A stretch of 64,000 nucleotides of DNA from Streptomyces asoensis (GCF_013085465.1 NZ_CP049838.1:7130001-7194000), one strand, 5' to 3'. Positions 41,745 through 51,484 are shown, counted from the stretch's first letter. Notes: generated by a model not told the origin, from the letters alone. A program made the numbers and translations.

Positions 41745-43259
41745 ATGCAGGACCGGTTCCCCGCACAGGAACGTTTCGCGGACGGCGCTCAGTACATCGG
41801 GGGCCGTCTCAGACACGGCACATCCGGCCGGACCCATTCCGTGGTCGACCCCGCCACCGGCGAGGAGGTCTTCACCTACGAGCTGGCCGGCGCCGACGAC
41901 GTCGACGCGGCGGTCGCCGCCGCCCGCGCCGCCTTCCCGGGCTGGGCCGGCAGCACGCCGGGCGAGCGCTCCGACGCGCTGCACCGGTTCGCCGCCGTCC
42001 TCGCCGAGCGTGCCGAGGAGTTCGCCCGCGCCGAGTCCCTCCAGTGCGGCAAGCCGCTGAAGCTGACCCGCGAGTTCGACGTGCCGGGCACCATCGACAA
42101 CACCGCGTTCTTCGCCGGCGCGGCCCGCCACCTCGCGGGCCAGTCCGCCGGTGAGTACTCCGGCGACCACACCTCCTACGTCCGCCGTGAACCCATCGGC
42201 GTCGTAGGCTCCATCGCGCCCTGGAACTACCCCCTCCAGATGGCCGCCTGGAAGATCCTCCCGGCGATCGCGGCGGGCAACACCGTCGTGCTCAAGCCCG
42301 CCGAGCTCACCCCGCTCACCTCGCTGCTCTTCGCCCAGGCGGCGACGGAGGCCGGGCTCCCCGACGGCGTGATCAACATCGTCACCGGGACCGGACAGGA
42401 GGCCGGTGAGCGGCTCGTCGGGCATCCCGACGTCGCCATGACCTCCTTCACCGGCTCCACCGCCGTCGGCAAGCGCGTCGCCGAGGTCGCCACCGCGACC
42501 GTCAAGCGGCTCCACCTGGAGCTGGGCGGCAAGGCGCCCTTCGTCGTCTTCGACGACGCCGACCTGGAGGCCGCGGCCAACGGAGCGGTCGCGGGGTCGC
42601 TCATCAACACCGGGCAGGACTGCACGGCCGCCACGCGTGCGTACGTGCAGCGACCCCTCTACGAGGCGTTCGTCGAGCGGACGGCCGCCCTGATGGAGAC
42701 CGTCCGGCTCGGCGATCCCTTCGCCCCCGGCACCGACCTCGGCCCGCTGGTCTCGCACGTCCAGCGCGACCGGGTCGCCGCCTTCGTCGACCGGGCGCGT
42801 GCCTACGCGCGCGTGGTGACCGGCGGCGAGGTTCCACAGGGGGATCTCAAGAACGGCGCGTACTATCGCCCCACCCTGATCGCGGACGCCGCGCAGGACA
42901 GCGAGGTCGTCCAGTCCGAGATCTTCGGCCCGGTCCTGGTGGTGCTGCCCTTCGACAGCGACGACGAGGGCATCGCGCTCGCCAACGACACCCCGTACGG
43001 ACTGGCCGCCTCCGCGTGGAGCCGGGACGTCTTCCGGGCGAACCGGGCGACGCGCGAGATCAAGGCCGGGTGCGTGTGGGTCAACGACCACATCCCGATC
43101 ATCAGCGAGATGCCCCACGGCGGCTACAAGGCCTCCGGCTTCGGCAAGGACATGTCCGTGTACTCGTTCGAGGAGTACACACAGGTAAAGCACGTTATGT
43201 TCGATAACACGGCGGTGGCCCGCAAGCCCTGGCACCGCACTGTCTTCGGGGACTGTTAG
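41745..43259 (+). CDS. NAD-dependent aldehyde dehydrogenase (PuuC/aminobutyraldehyde type)
   Basis: A 504-residue ALDH. Catalytic Cys293 is in NTGQDCTAATR, Glu259 in LELGGKAP and Asn161 in APWNYPLQ. It is close to the paralogue at 20607 over most of its length. ATG 41745 has GGAGGAG 8 bases upstream. As first gene of the polyamine uptake/oxidation operon it would oxidise the aldehyde produced by the FAD oxidase at 47479, either aminobutyraldehyde or its gamma-glutamyl form. The 56-base gap to the binding-protein gene shows no terminator. Confidence 0.9.
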   Translation: MQDRFPAQERFADGAQYIGGRLRHGTSGRTHSVVDPATGEEVFTYELAGADDVDAAVAAARAAFPGWAGSTPGERSDALHRFAAVLAERAEEFARAESLQCGKPLKLTREFDVPGTIDNTAFFAGAARHLAGQSAGEYSGDHTSYVRREPIGVVGSIAPWNYPLQMAAWKILPAIAAGNTVVLKPAELTPLTSLLFAQAATEAGLPDGVINIVTGTGQEAGERLVGHPDVAMTSFTGSTAVGKRVAEVATATVKRLHLELGGKAPFVVFDDADLEAAANGAVAGSLINTGQDCTAATRAYVQRPLYEAFVERTAALMETVRLGDPFAPGTDLGPLVSHVQRDRVAAFVDRARAYARVVTGGEVPQGDLKNGAYYRPTLIADAAQDSEVVQSEIFGPVLVVLPFDSDDEGIALANDTPYGLAASAWSRDVFRANRATREIKAGCVWVNDHIPIISEMPHGGYKASGFGKDMSVYSFEEYTQVKHVMFDNTAVARKPWHRTVFGDC

Positions 43260-43315
43260 AGCGACGACGACCGGCCGCCGACCACGGCCGACTCTCCCGA
43301 AAGGGCACCACGCGC

Positions 43316-44563
43316 ATGGAGCAGTACGAGCCCGACCGCCTGAGCCCGGCCCAAGTGGCCGCCATGCGGCGCAGCCTCCGCAACGGCAGGGCGGCCATGA
43401 CCCGCCGGTCGCTGCTGCGCGCCTCCACGGGAGGCGCCCTGGCGCTGGGCGGCCTCGGCGCGCTCAGCGCCTGCGGGATCCCCGCGGCCGGCAAGACCGA
43501 GGGCGGCACGTCCGCCGACGACCACTCGGCGAAGGAGAAGACCGTCAGCTTCTCCAACTGGACCGAGTACATGGACGTCGACGAGAGCGGCAAGCACCAC
43601 CCGACGCTCGACGCCTTCACGAAACGCACCGGCATCAAGGTCAAGTACACCGAGGACATCAACGACAACAACGAGTTCTTCGGCAAGATCAAGCCGCAGC
43701 TCGCCGCGGGCCAGGACACCGGCCGCGACATCATCGTCCTCACCGACTGGCTGGCCGCCCGCCTCATCCGCCTCGGGTGGGTCCAGAAACTGGACCCGTC
43801 CAACCTGCCGCACGCCTACGCCAACCTGTCGGCCCAGTTCCGCACGCCCGACTGGGACCCGGGTCGGGCGTACTCGTACCCCTGGCAGGGCATCTCCACG
43901 GTGATCGCCTACAACAAGAAGGCGCTCGACGGCGTCGAGGTGAAGTCGGTCTCCGACCTGCTCGACAACCCCAAGCTCAAGGGCCGCGTCGGCTTCCTCA
44001 CCGAGATGCGCGACAGCATGGGCATGACGCTGCTGGACATGGGCAAGGACCCGGCGAAGTTCACCGACGACGACTACGACGCCGCCATCGCCCGCCTCCA
44101 GAAGGGCGTCGACAGCGGCCAGATCCGCCGCTTCACCGGCAACGACTACACCTCCGACATCACCAGCGGTGACTTCGCGGCCTGCATCGCCTGGGCCGGT
44201 GACGTCGTGCAGCTGAAGGCGGACAGTCCCGACGTCGACTTCGTCATCCCGGACAGCGGCTATCTGACGTCCAGCGACAACATGCTGATCCCCAACAAGG
44301 CGCGTCACAAGACGAACGCCGAACGGCTCATGGACTACTACTACGAGCCGGAGCCGGCCGCCGAACTCGCCGCGTACATCAACTACGTCTGTCCCGTGGA
44401 CGGCGTGAAGGACGCGCTGGCGAAGATCGACGAGGATGCGGCGAACAACCCGCTGATCATCCCTGACAAGGCCATGCAGGCGAAGTCCCACTCCTTCCGC
44501 TCACTGAGCTCGAAGGAAGAGACCGCCTACGAGGCGAAGTTCGCGAAGCTCACAGGGGCATGA
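43316..44563 (+). CDS. Polyamine ABC transporter substrate-binding lipoprotein
   Basis: A 415-residue PotD/PotF-like protein. An unusual 28-residue leader precedes the twin-arginine signal (TRRSLLRAS), which ends in the lipobox LSAC. The mature part has VSFSNWTEYMD, EDINDNNEFFGKI and RRFTGNDYTSDITSGDFAACIAWAGDV, all shared with the orphan paralogue at 22462. Spermidine or putrescine is the likely ligand. Gene order binding protein, ATPase, two permeases is complete here, and the stop overlaps the ATPase start (ATGA). Confidence 0.92.
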   Translation: MEQYEPDRLSPAQVAAMRRSLRNGRAAMTRRSLLRASTGGALALGGLGALSACGIPAAGKTEGGTSADDHSAKEKTVSFSNWTEYMDVDESGKHHPTLDAFTKRTGIKVKYTEDINDNNEFFGKIKPQLAAGQDTGRDIIVLTDWLAARLIRLGWVQKLDPSNLPHAYANLSAQFRTPDWDPGRAYSYPWQGISTVIAYNKKALDGVEVKSVSDLLDNPKLKGRVGFLTEMRDSMGMTLLDMGKDPAKFTDDDYDAAIARLQKGVDSGQIRRFTGNDYTSDITSGDFAACIAWAGDVVQLKADSPDVDFVIPDSGYLTSSDNMLIPNKARHKTNAERLMDYYYEPEPAAELAAYINYVCPVDGVKDALAKIDEDAANNPLIIPDKAMQAKSHSFRSLSSKEETAYEAKFAKLTGA

Positions 44564-45720
44564 CGACGATGAAGACGACCAACAGCGGCAGCGGCGACGT
44601 CCGCCTGACCGGCATCAGCAAGACCTACGGCTCCTTCACCGCCGTCCACCCGCTCGACCTGACCGTCCCGCAGGGCTCCTTCTTCGCCCTGCTCGGTGCC
44701 TCCGGCTGCGGCAAGACCACCACTCTGCGCATGATCGCCGGCCTGGAGGAACCCTCCTCCGGGACCGTCCACCTCGGCGACCAGGACGTGACGGCACTCC
44801 CGCCGTACAAGCGGCCGGTGAACACCGTCTTCCAGTCCTACGCCCTCTTCCCGCACCTCGACATCTTCGAGAACGTCGCCTTCGGTCTGCGCCGGCGCGG
44901 CATCAAGAGCGTCAAGAAGCAGGTCGAGGACATGCTGGAGCTCGTACAACTCGGCGAGCAGGCCCGTAAGAAGCCGCACCAGCTCTCCGGCGGCCAGCAG
45001 CAGCGGGTCGCGGTGGCCCGCGCCCTGATCAACACCCCCAAGGTGCTGCTGCTCGACGAGCCCCTCGGCGCCCTCGACCTCAAGCTGCGCCGCCAGATGC
45101 AGCTGGAGCTCAAGCGCATCCAGACCGAGGTCGGCATCACCTTCGTGCACGTCACGCACGACCAGGAGGAGGCCATGACGATGGCCGACACGGTCGCCGT
45201 GATGAACGCGGGCCGGGTCGAGCAGCTGGGCTCGCCGACCGACCTCTACGAGAACCCGAACACCACCTTCGTCGCCAACTTCCTCGGCACCTCGAACCTC
45301 ATCGAGGCCGAGGTCGACAGCAAGAGCGGCGACGACATCGTGCTGAAGGCGGGCGGCGGCAAACTCGTCCTGCCCGAGTCGCGCTGCTCCGCGCCCACGA
45401 CGACCGGCGGCAAGGTGCTGGTCGGCGTCCGCCCGGAGAAGATATCCCTCACCCACGCCGACGACGCCGGTGAGATTCCCGAGGGCCGCAACCGCATCAC
45501 CGGGAGGATCGCCAACTCGTCGTTCATCGGCGTCTCCACCCAGTACGTCATCGACAGCACGGTCTGCCCCGAGTTCGAGGTCTACGCCCAGAACATCGAC
45601 CGTGACGCCCGGCTCGCCCCCGGCGCCGAGGTCGTCCTGCACTGGAGCCCCGCCCACACCTTCGGCCTGGACGCGGCCCAGGACATCGACGCGGGCATCC
45701 AGGAAGAGGCAGCGGTCTGA
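44560..45720 (+). CDS. Polyamine ABC transporter ATP-binding protein (PotA-like)
   Basis: A 386-residue ABC ATPase. Walker A is GASGCGKTT (about 46-54), Q-loop [10 protein letters not shown], signature LSGGQQQRV, Walker B VLLLDEP, D-loop GALD and switch His VHVTHDQEE. The C-terminal TOBE domain (from about residue 280) is that of the PotA/CUT1 class. It starts within the stop of the binding-protein gene and overlaps the first permease by one base. Confidence 0.94.
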   Translation: MTTMKTTNSGSGDVRLTGISKTYGSFTAVHPLDLTVPQGSFFALLGASGCGKTTTLRMIAGLEEPSSGTVHLGDQDVTALPPYKRPVNTVFQSYALFPHLDIFENVAFGLRRRGIKSVKKQVEDMLELVQLGEQARKKPHQLSGGQQQRVAVARALINTPKVLLLDEPLGALDLKLRRQMQLELKRIQTEVGITFVHVTHDQEEAMTMADTVAVMNAGRVEQLGSPTDLYENPNTTFVANFLGTSNLIEAEVDSKSGDDIVLKAGGGKLVLPESRCSAPTTTGGKVLVGVRPEKISLTHADDAGEIPEGRNRITGRIANSSFIGVSTQYVIDSTVCPEFEVYAQNIDRDARLAPGAEVVLHWSPAHTFGLDAAQDIDAGIQEEAAV

Positions 45721-46649
45721 TGGCGACGCTCACCGAGGCGCCCCCGCCTCTCTCCCCGACGGCACCGACGACGAAGCCACCCCGCAAGCGCGGGCGCTGG
45801 ACGCCGTACTGGCTGCTGCTGCCCGGTCTGCTCTGGCTGTTCGTGTTCTTCGCGCTGCCGATGATCTACCAGGCCTCCACGTCCGTGCAGACGGGCTCCC
45901 TGGAGGAGGGCTACAAGGTCACCTGGCACCTCGCGACCTACTGGGACGCGCTGAGCGAGTACTGGCCGCAGTTCCTGCGCTCGGTCCTCTACGCGGCCGC
46001 CGCGACGATCCTGTGCCTGGTGCTCGGCTATCCGCTGGCCTATCTGATCGCCTTCCGGGCCGGCCGCTGGCGGAACCTGATCATGATCCTGGTGATCGCG
46101 CCGTTCTTCACCAGCTTCCTGATCCGCACCCTCGCCTGGAAGACGATCCTCGCGGACGGCGGCCCGGTCGTCGGCGCCCTCAACACCCTGCACGTCCTCG
46201 ACGTCACCAGCTGGCTCGGCTGGACCGCGGGGGACCGGGTCCTGGCCACCCCGCTCGCGGTGGTCTGCGGTCTGACGTACAACTTCCTGCCCTTCATGGT
46301 CCTGCCGCTCTACACCTCGCTCGAGCGCATCGACGGGCGGCTGCACGAGGCGGCCGGGGACCTGTACGCCAGGCCGGCCACCACCTTCCGCAAGGTCACC
46401 TTCCCGCTCTCGATGCCGGGCGTGGTCTCCGGGACGCTGCTGACCTTCATCCCGGCGGCCGGCGACTACGTCAACGCGGAACTCCTCGGCTCGACGGACA
46501 CCCGCATGATCGGAAACGTGATCCAGACGCAGTTCCTGCGAGTGCTGGACTATCCGACGGCGGCGGCTCTCTCCTTCATCCTGATGGCCGCGATCTTGTT
46601 CATGGTCACTCTCTACATCCGCAGGTCCGGGACGGAGGATCTGGTCTAA
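45720..46649 (+). CDS. Polyamine ABC transporter permease (PotB-like)
   Basis: A 309-residue permease with six membrane segments after a Pro/Thr-rich N-terminal tail. The EAA-loop that docks on the ATPase is LHEAAGDLYARPATTFRKV (about 218-236). YVNAELLGSTDTRMIGNVI is typical of the PotB/PotH branch. It overlaps the ATPase gene by one base and abuts the second permease (TAAATG). Confidence 0.93.
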   Translation: MATLTEAPPPLSPTAPTTKPPRKRGRWTPYWLLLPGLLWLFVFFALPMIYQASTSVQTGSLEEGYKVTWHLATYWDALSEYWPQFLRSVLYAAAATILCLVLGYPLAYLIAFRAGRWRNLIMILVIAPFFTSFLIRTLAWKTILADGGPVVGALNTLHVLDVTSWLGWTAGDRVLATPLAVVCGLTYNFLPFMVLPLYTSLERIDGRLHEAAGDLYARPATTFRKVTFPLSMPGVVSGTLLTFIPAAGDYVNAELLGSTDTRMIGNVIQTQFLRVLDYPTAAALSFILMAAILFMVTLYIRRSGTEDLV

Positions 46650-47450
46650 ATGCCTCTCGTCAACTGGCTCAAGCGCCATTTCGTGGTCATCGCGGGACTT
46701 CTCACGCTCGCGTATCTCCTGCTGCCGAACGTCGTCGTCACGGTGTTCTCCTTCAATAAACCGAAGGGGCGCTTCAACTACCAGTGGCAGCAGTTCTCCA
46801 CCGACGCCTGGAAGGACCCGTGCGGGGTCGCCGGGCTGTGCGGGTCGCTGTCGCTCAGCCTCCAGATCGCCGTCTGGGCGACCATCGGCGCGACCGCCCT
46901 CGGCACGATGATCGCCTTCGCGCTCGTCCGCTACCGCTTCCGCGCGCGGGGCGCCGTCAACTCGCTGATCTTCCTGCCGATGGCGATGCCCGAGGTCGTG
47001 ATGGCCGCCTCGCTGCTCACCCTGTTCCTCAACCTGGGTGCCCAGCTGGGGTTCTGGACGATCCTCATCGCGCACATCATGTTCTGCCTCAGCTTTGTCG
47101 TGACGGCGGTGAAGGCACGCGTCATGTCGATGGACCCGCGCCTGGAGCAGGCCGCCCAGGACCTCTACGCCGGGCCGGCGCAGACGTTCCTGCGCGTCAC
47201 GCTGCCCATCGCCGCCCCCGGAATCGCCGCGGGCGCGCTGCTCGCCTTCGCGCTCTCCTTCGACGATTTCATCATCACCAATTTCAACGCGGGCTCCACC
47301 GTCACCTTCCCCATGTTCGTCTGGGGTTCGGCGCAGCGCGGAACGCCCGTTCAGATCAATGTCATCGGTACGGCCATGTTCCTGATCGCCGTACTGTTCG
47401 TACTGACCTCGATGGTCATCGGGAATCGCCGCAACAAGCAAAAGGCGTAA
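46650..47450 (+). CDS. Polyamine ABC transporter permease (PotC-like)
   Basis: A 266-residue permease with six membrane segments. The EAA-loop is LEQAAQDLYAGPAQTFLRVT (about 160-180), and FALSFDDFIITNFNAG is the conserved PotC/PotI segment. It pairs with the upstream permease to form the channel. The FAD oxidase follows after 28 bases. Confidence 0.93.
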   Translation: MPLVNWLKRHFVVIAGLLTLAYLLLPNVVVTVFSFNKPKGRFNYQWQQFSTDAWKDPCGVAGLCGSLSLSLQIAVWATIGATALGTMIAFALVRYRFRARGAVNSLIFLPMAMPEVVMAASLLTLFLNLGAQLGFWTILIAHIMFCLSFVVTAVKARVMSMDPRLEQAAQDLYAGPAQTFLRVTLPIAAPGIAAGALLAFALSFDDFIITNFNAGSTVTFPMFVWGSAQRGTPVQINVIGTAMFLIAVLFVLTSMVIGNRRNKQKA

Positions 47451-47478
47451 CCGGAAAAAGTTGTAGGGAGTTGAAATC

Positions 47479-48897
47479 ATGGCCCCGAGCGCCATGAACC
47501 GGTGGATCACTTCTCTTTCCGACGCACAGCCGGTGCCGTACTGGCTGGAAGATCCCGGCAAGCCGCACCCCGAACCCGCGCTCACCGGCCCCGAGACCTG
47601 CGATCTGCTGGTCGTCGGCGGCGGCTACAGCGGACTGTGGACCGCGCTCGTCGCCAAGGAGCGCGAGCCGCAGCGGGACGTGGTGCTGCTGGAGGGCCGT
47701 GAGGTGGGCTGGGCCGCCTCGGGCCGCAACGGAGGCTTCTGCGCGGCCTCCCTCACCCACGGGCTGCCCAACGGGCTCGCCCGCTGGCCGGACGAGATCC
47801 ACCGGCTGGAGGAGCTGGGGAAGCGCAACCTCGACGAGATCGAGGCGGCGATCGCCCGGCACGGCATCGACTGCGACTTCGAGCGCACCGGCGAGATCGA
47901 CGTCGCCACCGAGACGTACCAGGCACGGGAACTGCGCGACTGGTACGAGGAGCTCGAAGGCAAGGGTCTCGCCGACGGGCTCGAGTTCCTCGACGCGGAC
48001 GCGGTGCGCGAGCAGGTCGCCTCGCCCACCTTCCAGGCGGGTCTGTACGACCGCCGGGGCGTGGCCATGCTCCATCCCGCCAAGCTCGCCTGGGGTCTGA
48101 AGCAGGCGTGCCTGCGGCTGGGCGTCCGGGTCTACGAGCACACCCCCGCCCTGACGCTGAAGCCCTACGGCGCCGGAATGGCCGTGGGAACCCCCTACGG
48201 GCAGGTGCGGGCCCGGCAGGTCGCGCTCGGCACCAACATCTTCCCCAACCTGGTCAAGCGGGTGCGGGCGTACACCGTCCCGGTCTACGACTACGCGCTG
48301 ATGACCGAACCGCTGAGCGCCGACCGGCTCGACTCGATCGGCTGGAAGAACCGGCAGGGCCTCGGGGACTCGGCCAACCAGTTCCACTACTTCCGGTTGT
48401 CGGCCGACAACCGGATCCTGTGGGGCGGATACGACGCGGTCTACCCCTACGGGGGCCGGGTGCGCGCCGAATACGACGACCGGCCGGAGACGTACGCCAG
48501 GCTCGCCGAGCACTTCTTCGGCTGCTTCCCGCAGCTGGAGGGGGTGCGCTTCACCCACGCGTGGGGCGGGGCGATCGACACGTGCTCGCGCTTCTCGGCG
48601 TTCTTCGGCACGGCGCACCAGGGGAAGGTGGCCTACGCGGCCGGGTACACGGGCCTGGGTGTCGGGGCCACCCGCTTCGGGGCCGAGGTGATGCTGGACC
48701 TGCTGGCGGGGGAGAGCACCGAGCGGACGTCGCTGGAGATGGTCCGCAAGAAGCCGCTGCCCTTCCCGCCCGAGCCCTTCGCCTGGACCGGCATCGCCCT
48801 CACCAAGTGGTCGCTGGCCCGCGCCGACGCGCACGGCGGGCGGCGCAACCTGTGGCTGAGGACGATGGACAAGCTGGGGCTGGGCTTCGACAGCTGA
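47479..48897 (+). CDS. FAD-dependent amine oxidase (gamma-glutamylputrescine oxidase-like)
   Basis: A 472-residue DAO-family flavoenzyme. The FAD-binding dinucleotide motif is LLVVGGGYSGLWTALV (about 43-58) and GWAASGRNGGFC is the second FAD segment, with a pattern that matches PuuB and glycine/D-amino-acid oxidases. Directly after the polyamine importer it is best read as oxidising putrescine or its gamma-glutamyl adduct to the aldehyde, then passed to the dehydrogenase at 41745. No GlnA-like gamma-glutamylputrescine synthetase is in the window. A long inverted repeat ends the operon. Confidence 0.86.
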   Translation: MAPSAMNRWITSLSDAQPVPYWLEDPGKPHPEPALTGPETCDLLVVGGGYSGLWTALVAKEREPQRDVVLLEGREVGWAASGRNGGFCAASLTHGLPNGLARWPDEIHRLEELGKRNLDEIEAAIARHGIDCDFERTGEIDVATETYQARELRDWYEELEGKGLADGLEFLDADAVREQVASPTFQAGLYDRRGVAMLHPAKLAWGLKQACLRLGVRVYEHTPALTLKPYGAGMAVGTPYGQVRARQVALGTNIFPNLVKRVRAYTVPVYDYALMTEPLSADRLDSIGWKNRQGLGDSANQFHYFRLSADNRILWGGYDAVYPYGGRVRAEYDDRPETYARLAEHFFGCFPQLEGVRFTHAWGGAIDTCSRFSAFFGTAHQGKVAYAAGYTGLGVGATRFGAEVMLDLLAGESTERTSLEMVRKKPLPFPPEPFAWTGIALTKWSLARADAHGGRRNLWLRTMDKLGLGFDS

Positions 48898-48964
48898 CCG
48901 ATCCGGTGAGGTGTGACCCGGTTCACTCCAACGGGTGGCGCCGACCCGCGTAATGCCCGCCGGG

Positions 48965-49015
48965 GACCTCCCTCTCCCTCGTGACGCGACCGCGTCCACG
49001 AGGGAAAGGGAGGTC
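48965..49015 (+). terminator. Operon-end hairpin overlapping the next gene's Shine-Dalgarno
   Basis: A 19-bp stem with one internal mismatch pairs 48965-48983 with 48997-49015 and is followed by TTCTC. It lies 67 bases after the oxidase stop. The right arm contains GGGAGGT, the ribosome-binding site of the gene starting at 49021, so the same structure can both stop transcription and block translation. Confidence 0.65.
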
Positions 49016-49020
49016 TTCTC

Positions 49021-49473
49021 ATGGCTGGGGCGAAGACGGCTGTCGAATGGCTGACATCCGTCGCACCGGATCCCGAGGCATGCCGCTGGGAGTGGGAGCG
49101 CAACCCCCTGGGGGTGGCGCTGCTGCCCGCGGGCAAGGCCTGGGACGTACTCATCCTGCCGGGCGCGCTCGGCTATCCCACCCTCGACGTGCTCACCCGG
49201 ATCCTTCACCGGCCGGGCCCCGTGCTCGTCGACTTCGGCGACGACCGCATGGGCTTCTTCGTGGCGCCCGGCACGGCCGCCCGCTGGCTCGGCACCGGTA
49301 TCCGTACGGCGGGGGCGGGCACCTGGATCGTCGTGCCGTATCCGGGCCGCTCGACCCGGGGCGTCCGCTGGCTGGTCCCGCCGGACGGCTCCGGCACCCT
49401 GACCGATGCGGCGCTGCTCGAACTGGCGATGCACGAGGCGGCGGCGGGCCTGGCCGGCGGAGAGGGCGGCTGA
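49021..49473 (+). CDS. Conserved hypothetical protein of 150 residues
   Basis: A soluble protein I do not firmly recognise. It has a beta-rich pattern (VALLPAGKAWDVLILPG, GPVLVDFGDDRMGFFVAPGTAARW, GTWIVVPYPG) reminiscent of the small primase-polymerase-N-terminal-like proteins common in Streptomyces, but the catalytic residues of that family cannot be confirmed. ATG 49021 has GGAGGT seven bases upstream, inside a hairpin arm. No signal peptide or membrane helix. Role unknown. Confidence 0.7.
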   Translation: MAGAKTAVEWLTSVAPDPEACRWEWERNPLGVALLPAGKAWDVLILPGALGYPTLDVLTRILHRPGPVLVDFGDDRMGFFVAPGTAARWLGTGIRTAGAGTWIVVPYPGRSTRGVRWLVPPDGSGTLTDAALLELAMHEAAAGLAGGEGG

Positions 49474-49855
49474 CCGACCGGACACCTCCGCCGCGGTACC
49501 CGGCCACCGACCCGGTCGGGGCCGGCGCGCCTCCACGTCCCCCGTACCGGGAGTCACGGTGGATCCCTTTCACGTCGGCCGCCCGCGCGGCCGACGCGGA
49601 CACCTTCGCCTCCGGCGCAGGGACGGCTACTTGGTACTGCTCCGCTTGCCGGTGCCCGGTGCCCGGTGCCCGGTGCCCGGTGCCTGTGCCTGTGCCTGTG
49701 CATGCTGCCGGGGACGGCGCCTTGCTCTGTCGCCCCGACCTGTCCGGCCCCGCCTTGCCCTGCCCGGCCGTCGTGCTACTTCGTCGACGGCGCCTCGCGC
49801 CTTGCTCTGTCGCCCCGACCTGTCCGGCCCCGCCTCGCTCTGCCCGGCCGGCGTG
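49474..49855. other. Repeat-filled gap before the PucR gene's 3' end
   Basis: This 382-base gap holds no gene. It contains a GTGCCCG/CTGTGC short-repeat tract (49649-49702) and the first copy, plus most of the second, of an 80-base tandem duplication (49719-49874) whose second copy forms the end of the PucR gene. Confidence 0.6.
49649..49702. repeat. CCGGTGC/CTGTGC short tandem tract
   Basis: Five 7-base CCGGTGC units are followed by three CTGTGC hexamers. It resembles the GGTGCC tract at 22097-22148. Confidence 0.7.
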
Positions 49856-49874
49856 CTACTCCGTCGACGTCGCC
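49719..49874. repeat. 80-base tandem duplication of the pucR gene 3' end
   Basis: The sequence from about 49719 to 49794 recurs at 49799-49874, exactly 80 bases away, with a handful of substitutions. Both copies contain TTGCTCTGTCGCCCCGACC and a GTGCTACT-CGTCGACG block. The right copy includes the stop codon and last codons of the minus-strand PucR gene, and the left copy keeps a relic of them (Ser-Thr-Lys-stop in place of Ser-Thr-Glu-stop). Confidence 0.8.
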
Positions 49875-51484
49875 TTCAGTGCCAGCCACAGCTCCATCCG
49901 GACGTCCGGGTCGTCCAGGGAACGCCCGAGGATCTCCTCCACCCGCCGCATCCGGTAGCGCAGGGTGTGCCGGTGGACACCCAGGTCGGCCGCCGCCGCG
50001 TCCCACTGGCCGTGACGGGAGAGCCAGGCCCGCAGCGAGGCCACCAGGTCCCCGCGGCCGGTCGCGTCGTGTTCGTGCAGGGCGCGCAGCAGGCCGTCCG
50101 CGAACGCCTTCACCGCGTCGTCCGCGAGAAGGGGCAGCACGGAGCCCGCGGCGAGCTGCTCGTGCTCCACGAAGACCCGCCCCCGGCGCCGCGCCACCGA
50201 CAGTGCCTGCTCGGACTGCTTGTACGCGGCCGCCGCCGTGATCGGCCCGGCCGGCGCGGACAGGCCCACGACGAGTCCGTCCTCGTCGCCGGACTCGGGC
50301 CCGACGCCCCCGGCCGCCCGCGCACTCTCCAGCGCCGCCGTGTACTGCGCGCACGCCGCCACGGCCGCGCCCCCGTCCGAGACCAGGGCCACCAGCCGGT
50401 CGCCCTCGGGCACCACCAGCACGGCCTCCCCGGCCCGGGCGGCCGCCGACTCGACGGCCTCGGTGAGACCGTCGAAGGGGTCACCGCCCCCGTCGGCCGC
50501 GGCCGACGCCGGCGTCGCGTCGGCGACGATCACCCGGAACGGGGCGTCGAGCAGACCGCCGTACAGGTCCCCGGCGACGGCCCGCGCGTGGTCCGGTTCG
50601 CCCGCCAGCAGCATGCACAGCACCGCCGCGCCGATCCGCTGCTGCGCCGCGTGCAGCGAGCGGGAGCGTTCGGTGGTCAGGGTGAGCAGCGCGATGGCCG
50701 AGTGGACGGCGTACCGCTCGGCGGTGCCGAGAGCCGAGGCGGTGCCGACCGCGAGCGTGGCGCGCGGGCGCCGGCCGGTACCCAAAGAGTGCAGCTCGAC
50801 CCGGTCGTCGTGCCGGTCGTCGGGTCCGGAGCGCTCCGGACCCCCGCCGCCGCCCACCACCGCCGAGGCCGGGGCCGGCCGTTCCCGCAGCCGCTCCACC
50901 TCCGCCGTGAGCCGTGCCGCCCGTCGGCCCGCCCACTCCGGCGCGGCCGCCACGACGGCACCCGAGGCGTCGTACAGGGCCGCCCACCCGTCGACCTGCG
51001 CGGCGAGCGCGCGGAGCAGCCCCTGCGGGCCGTCCGTCAGCGCCTGCTTCGTCAGCTCGCGCTGGGCCGCGAACCCGGCCGTGACCGCCCGGTACTGGTC
51101 GGCCGCGATCGCCGCCGACACCGCCTTGCTGATGGCGAGGAAGGGCGTGCGGCGCGGCACCTCCAGCAGGGGCAGGCCCTCCTCCTCGGCCGCGTCCAGG
51201 AGGGCCTTCGGGATGTCCTCGTAGTTGACGCCGACGGCGAAGCCCAGCCCGACCACCCCGGCCTTGGCCAGCCGCCGCACATAGCGCCGCATGGCCTCCG
51301 GGTCCTCCGCGTCCAGCTTGAGCGCGGTGATCAGCAGCAGCTCCCCGCCCTCCATGTACGGCACGGGGTCCGCGAGCTCGCTGACGTGCGCCCAGCGCAC
51401 CGGCACGTCCAGCCGGTCCTCGCCGGCCCGCACGGTCAGTTTCAGCGCGGAGTGGTGGACGAGCGAGGCGAGCGTGGGAGGCAT
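49856..51484 (-). CDS. PucR-family transcriptional regulator
   Basis: A 542-residue regulator. The N-terminal PucR domain (about 1-125) starts MPPTLASLVHHSALKLTV and includes WAHVSELADPVPYMEGGELLL. A GGDEF-like CdaR middle region follows, then the C-terminal helix-turn-helix WDAAAADLGVHRHTLRYRMRRVEEIL. PucR proteins sense nitrogenous metabolites (purines, GABA, proline). Located between the polyamine operon and gabT, it is the obvious candidate regulator of polyamine/GABA use. A Gly-rich insert (VVGGGGGP) near residue 210 is not conserved. The 3' end has been tandemly duplicated. Confidence 0.9.
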   Translation of the reverse strand: MPPTLASLVHHSALKLTVRAGEDRLDVPVRWAHVSELADPVPYMEGGELLLITALKLDAEDPEAMRRYVRRLAKAGVVGLGFAVGVNYEDIPKALLDAAEEEGLPLLEVPRRTPFLAISKAVSAAIAADQYRAVTAGFAAQRELTKQALTDGPQGLLRALAAQVDGWAALYDASGAVVAAAPEWAGRRAARLTAEVERLRERPAPASAVVGGGGGPERSGPDDRHDDRVELHSLGTGRRPRATLAVGTASALGTAERYAVHSAIALLTLTTERSRSLHAAQQRIGAAVLCMLLAGEPDHARAVAGDLYGGLLDAPFRVIVADATPASAAADGGGDPFDGLTEAVESAAARAGEAVLVVPEGDRLVALVSDGGAAVAACAQYTAALESARAAGGVGPESGDEDGLVVGLSAPAGPITAAAAYKQSEQALSVARRRGRVFVEHEQLAAGSVLPLLADDAVKAFADGLLRALHEHDATGRGDLVASLRAWLSRHGQWDAAAADLGVHRHTLRYRMRRVEEILGRSLDDPDVRMELWLALKATSTE

